Positions 5,704 to 7,996 of a stretch of DNA of 7,996 nt are shown here, piece by piece. A program made the translations under genes and the position numbers. Positions within the stretch are counted from its first letter, which is position 1; each line of letters begins with the position of its first letter. Below the pieces are notes generated by a model. It was given only the letters and a program-made list of their open reading frames with translations. It ran no database searches and had not been told where the DNA came from. This stretch comes from CAYHXN01 sp964360605 (GTDB lineage: Bacteria; Patescibacteriota; Minisyncoccia; UBA6257; WO2-44-18), in assembly GCA_964360605.1 (NCBI GenBank), contig CAYHXN010000025.1:1-7996 (forward strand). Reading direction: 5' to 3'.

Positions 5704-6711
5704 ATGAAATTTTTAAGGAAATTAAATAGAAAATCTTTGGTGGGAAAAGTTTGCTTACTGCGAACTGATTTTAATGTCCAAAGCGTCAGCGACTCTTTGC
5801 GTTTAGAGCGTTCCTTGCCAACAATAAAATTTTTGTTAAAAAATAACACGCGCATAGTGATATTAAGTCATAAAGGGAGGCCGGATTTGAGCGACAAGGG
5901 AAGATTTTCTTTAAAACCGTTGGCGCAGTTTTTAGGAGGTGAGTTGGGACAAAAAATTATTTTTTTAGAAAACATTCCTTCAAAACTTCCAGCTGGAAAA
6001 GTTTTTTTGTTAGAAAACCTTAGATTCTGGCATGGAGAAGATGCCAACGAACAAGAATTCGCGGAAAAATTGGCCGCGCTCGGAGACCTTTACGTTAATG
6101 ACGCGTTCGCTGTTTCACATCGGGCAAATGCTTCGGTTACGTACTTGCCGAAACTTTTACCTGCTTACGCCGGGTTGCTTTTAAGCGAAGAAGTAAAAAA
6201 TTTATCAAAAGTCATGCTAAAGCCCAAAAAACCGCTGGTTTTAATTTTTGGCGGAGCGAAACTTCAAGACAAAATTCCGGTTATTGAAAATCTTTTAGCT
6301 AAAGCTAGCGTAATACTTTTAGGATCCACTGCCGTCGGTTTTGAGCACTCCGTACTTAATTCTACAAAAGTTCACCGACCCACGGATTGGGTATCGGAAA
6401 ATAAAAAAATACTAGACGCCGGGCCTCTAACAGTAACGGAATATGTAAAAATTATCGCGAAAGCCAAGACTATTATTTGGAATGGGCCGCTGGGTTTTTT
6501 TGAAAACAGAAAATTTGCAATTAGCTCCATAGCGGTTGCCAAAGCTATTGCCAAAAGCAAAGCATTTTCTGTCGCTGGTGGCGGAGAAACTACTCAATTA
6601 ATTCTTTCTCTTGGTTTAGAAAAAAAATTTAGTTTTCTTTCCACCGGCGGGGGAGCGATGTTAGAATTTTTAAGCGGAAAGAAACTTCCGGGAATTGAAG
6701 CGTTAAAATAA
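5704..6711 (+). CDS. pgk: Phosphoglycerate kinase, compact form
   Basis: Catalyses 1,3-bisphosphoglycerate + ADP to 3-phosphoglycerate + ATP in glycolysis. Seen: RTDFNV (20-25) and SHKGRP (55-60) of the substrate site, ENLRF with Arg107, VNDAFAVSHR with Arg140, GGAK (183-186) with Lys186 and Lys190, WNGPLGFFE with Glu267, AGGGET (291-296) and STGGGA (313-318). At 335 residues it is about 50 shorter than E. coli Pgk (387). About 40 of the missing residues fall between GGAK and DAGP (58 residues here, about 98 there). This region normally holds the glycine-rich GGGxAxTF loop and the LPxD segment; here it reads LGSTAVGF. The usual Pro after RxDxNV is Gln. All catalytic Arg and Lys positions visible are kept, so I infer an active but reduced enzyme. 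It is first in an operon with the DHH and RNase H genes (gaps of 9 and 8 nt). Confidence 0.92.
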   Translation: MKFLRKLNRKSLVGKVCLLRTDFNVQSVSDSLRLERSLPTIKFLLKNNTRIVILSHKGRPDLSDKGRFSLKPLAQFLGGELGQKIIFLENIPSKLPAGKVFLLENLRFWHGEDANEQEFAEKLAALGDLYVNDAFAVSHRANASVTYLPKLLPAYAGLLLSEEVKNLSKVMLKPKKPLVLIFGGAKLQDKIPVIENLLAKASVILLGSTAVGFEHSVLNSTKVHRPTDWVSENKKILDAGPLTVTEYVKIIAKAKTIIWNGPLGFFENRKFAISSIAVAKAIAKSKAFSVAGGGETTQLILSLGLEKKFSFLSTGGGAMLEFLSGKKLPGIEALK

Positions 6712-6720
6712 ATAAGAGAT

Positions 6721-7620
6721 ATGAAACAAAAAACCACCGCCAAGGCGGGGCAAGTAAGAAACCACCGCCAAGGCGAGGCAGGCAAGAATATAGCAGTAAT
6801 TTATCACGCTGAATGCACTGACGGATTTAGCGGCGCTTGGGCGGCTTGGAAAAAATTTGGCAACAAAGCCGATTATTTTTCGTTGCACCATCATAGTCCG
6901 GTACCAAAATTAAACGGAATAGAGATTTATATGATTGACTTTACTTTTACGGCGCCAGTTATTAAAAATTTAATAAAAAACAATAGGCGGGTTACCTCTA
7001 TTGACCACCATATTTCTCGCGAGAAAGAAAATAAAATGACTTTCAAGTCATCGTATGCCGTTAAAAACTCTGGAGCTGTCTTGGCTTGGAAATATTTTCA
7101 TCCAGGAAAGCCGGTTCCGTATATGCTGTTAAGGGTTGAGGACATGGATATTTGGCGATTTCGTTACTCGGATACTTGGCAAGCTTTTTTATACTTGGGT
7201 TTGTTCAACTACAATTTTAAGGTTTGGAGCAAGCTAGCCGTCGGCTTTGAAAACGCGAAAACCAGAAAAAAGTTTATCGCGAGCGGAAAATTATTGAAAT
7301 GGCATCAAGATAAAATGGTGGAAAACATTGTTTCTAAAAATGCCGAATTGGTTGAGTTTGAGGGTTATAAAACTTATGCCATTAATTCCTGTTTATTTTC
7401 TTCTGAAATTGGTCACACTCTTTATAAAAAATTTCCTCCCATAGCGATAATTTGGAGCCAACGAGCCGGTAAAAAAATTATCTCTTTACGATCTAATGGA
7501 TCCGTAGACGTGGCAAAACTTGCTGAAAAATACGGCGGTGGCGGTCATAAAGCCGCGTCGGGATTTAATTTGCCGGGTAATGCGCCACTGCCGTGGAAAT
7601 ATCTTAATCCTAAATCCTAA
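6721..7620 (+). CDS. DHH/DHHA1-family phosphoesterase
   Basis: A 299-residue protein of the DHH superfamily, metal-dependent phosphoesterases that include nanoRNases and exonucleases. Motifs: IYHAECTDGFSGAW (27-40) as motif I, with His29 and Asp34; MIDF (71-74) with Asp73; SIDHH (93-97), the DHH signature; an Asp pair in VEDMDIW (141, 143); and the C-terminal DHHA1 substrate-binding GGGGHKAASGF (272-282). In motif I the second Asp common in RecJ-like members is Phe (DGF), a variant known in other DHH proteins. It lacks the extra domains of RecJ. Residues 5-22 come from a 28-nt tandem repeat. No ATG, GTG or TTG lies between 6721 and motif I, so this segment must be translated if the gene is expressed. 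The neighbouring RNase H suggests a role in turnover of short RNA; the substrate is unknown. Confidence 0.85.
   Translation: MKQKTTAKAGQVRNHRQGEAGKNIAVIYHAECTDGFSGAWAAWKKFGNKADYFSLHHHSPVPKLNGIEIYMIDFTFTAPVIKNLIKNNRRVTSIDHHISREKENKMTFKSSYAVKNSGAVLAWKYFHPGKPVPYMLLRVEDMDIWRFRYSDTWQAFLYLGLFNYNFKVWSKLAVGFENAKTRKKFIASGKLLKWHQDKMVENIVSKNAELVEFEGYKTYAINSCLFSSEIGHTLYKKFPPIAIIWSQRAGKKIISLRSNGSVDVAKLAEKYGGGGHKAASGFNLPGNAPLPWKYLNPKS
6731..6786 (+). repeat. Two tandem 28-nt palindrome-bearing repeats within the DHH gene
   Basis: Units 6731-6758 and 6759-6786 agree at 25 of 28 positions and share AAACCACCGCCAAGGCG. Each holds a CGCCAAGGCG palindrome, extended to CCGCCAAGGCGG in the first. A 28-nt period shifts the frame, so the two copies give different peptides (TAKAGQVR and NHRQGEAGK). 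They look like an intergenic repeat that has become coding sequence. Confidence 0.75.
7606..7619 (+). repeat. Heptanucleotide repeat at the end of the DHH gene
   Basis: Two perfect AATCCTA units, continuing imperfectly as ACTATCC up to the next start codon. The repeat supplies the last codons and part of the stop of the DHH gene. It has the same 7-nt period as the repeats in fmt. Confidence 0.45.
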
Positions 7621-7628
7621 CTATCCTC

Positions 7629-7996
7629 ATGGATACTTTATTCAAAAATTCAAAATTAACTATTTACACTGACGGTGGCGCCAGAGGCAATCCTGGTCCG
7701 GCGGCAATCGGCGCGGTAGTGGGGAATAAAAAATACGGAGAATATATTGGTGAAACGACCAATAATGTCGCCGAATACAAAGCGTTAGCCTTCGCTCTTA
7801 AAAAGGCCAAAGCTCTTTTAGGAAAGAAAAAAGCGAAAGAAACAGAAGTGGAGTGTTATATGGACAGTGAACTTTTAACGAAGCAGCTGACGGGTCAGTA
7901 TAAAATTGAAGATGAGGGCTTGCAGCCGCTTTGGCTGGAAATCTGGAATTTGAAATTGGATTTTAAAAAAGTGGATTTTCACCATATTCCGCGCGA
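7629..7996 (+). CDS. RNase HI-like protein, 3' end outside the window
   Basis: A ribonuclease H-fold protein expected to cleave RNA in RNA-DNA hybrids. The frame is open from the ATG at 7629 to the window end (122 codons). Seen: IYTDGGARGNPGPAAIG (12-28) with catalytic Asp15, NNVAEYKAL (45-53) with Glu49, and YMDSELL (77-83) with Asp79. The fourth catalytic Asp, near the C-terminus, would lie beyond the window. The sequence GARGNPGP and the absence of a basic-protrusion segment suit the short, archaeal/YpdQ-like RNase HI group rather than E. coli RnhA. It follows the DHH gene by 8 nt with no Shine-Dalgarno, so translational coupling is likely. The first ten codons contain an A/T-rich stretch (FKNSKL) resembling the repeat-derived segment in fmt. 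Confidence 0.88.
   Translation, partial: MDTLFKNSKLTIYTDGGARGNPGPAAIGAVVGNKKYGEYIGETTNNVAEYKALAFALKKAKALLGKKKAKETEVECYMDSELLTKQLTGQYKIEDEGLQPLWLEIWNLKLDFKKVDFHHIPR

Noticed and set aside
6731..6786. CRISPR repeat units
   Set aside because: Two units directly abut without spacers and lie inside a coding frame, with no cas gene in view.
1..7996. Reassigned TGA codon (as in Gracilibacteria or Absconditabacteria)
   Set aside because: No gene ends with TGA, but neither does any conserved gene use TGA internally, and glycines are encoded by GGN throughout. Nine stops are too few to make the lack of TGA meaningful.

Overview
The window looks like a piece of a Candidate Phyla Radiation (Patescibacteria) genome, most likely Parcubacteria-like. 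Grounds: moderately AT-rich DNA, compact versions of core genes (a 335-residue phosphoglycerate kinase), short intergenic spaces, small palindromic and heptanucleotide repeats inside or beside genes, and a small single-helix membrane protein of a kind I associate with that group. This is inference from gene content; no rRNA or other marker is present. Standard code 11 fits: all nine visible stops are TAA or TAG and no in-frame TGA interrupts a gene.

Layout. Positions 1-2326 (+) hold a 5'-truncated methionyl-tRNA formyltransferase (fmt), an S41 carboxy-terminal processing protease with a PDZ domain, and ribosomal protein bL9 (rplI), closely spaced and probably one operon. Facing it is rpmA (bL27, 2356-2646, -), with its own sigma70-type promoter and a structured leader of about 93 nt. 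Divergent from rpmA is a 58-residue single-helix membrane protein (2757-2933, +). It meets the end of a trypsin-like S1C/HtrA protease (2939-4203, -) tail to tail, with a hairpin terminator shared by both. The protease gene is interrupted by a 10-N assembly gap at 3185-3194 inside its PDZ region. Divergent from it is a type II NADH dehydrogenase (4303-5517, +). After it comes a 165-nt intergenic element that can fold almost entirely into one rod (5512-5676). Next is an operon of pgk, a DHH/DHHA1 phosphoesterase and an RNase HI-like gene cut by the window end (5704-7996, +).

The genes serve translation (fmt, rplI, rpmA), envelope proteolysis (S41 and S1C proteases), redox balance (NDH-2), glycolysis (pgk) and nucleic-acid turnover (DHH phosphoesterase, RNase H). 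I see no CRISPR array, transposase, prophage or defence locus.

The more unusual signals are non-coding. These are the rod element; -10 boxes 6-7 nt upstream of three start codons, which suggests leaderless mRNAs; two divergent gene pairs that appear to share one symmetrical -10 box; and small repeats that have become coding sequence in fmt and in the DHH gene.
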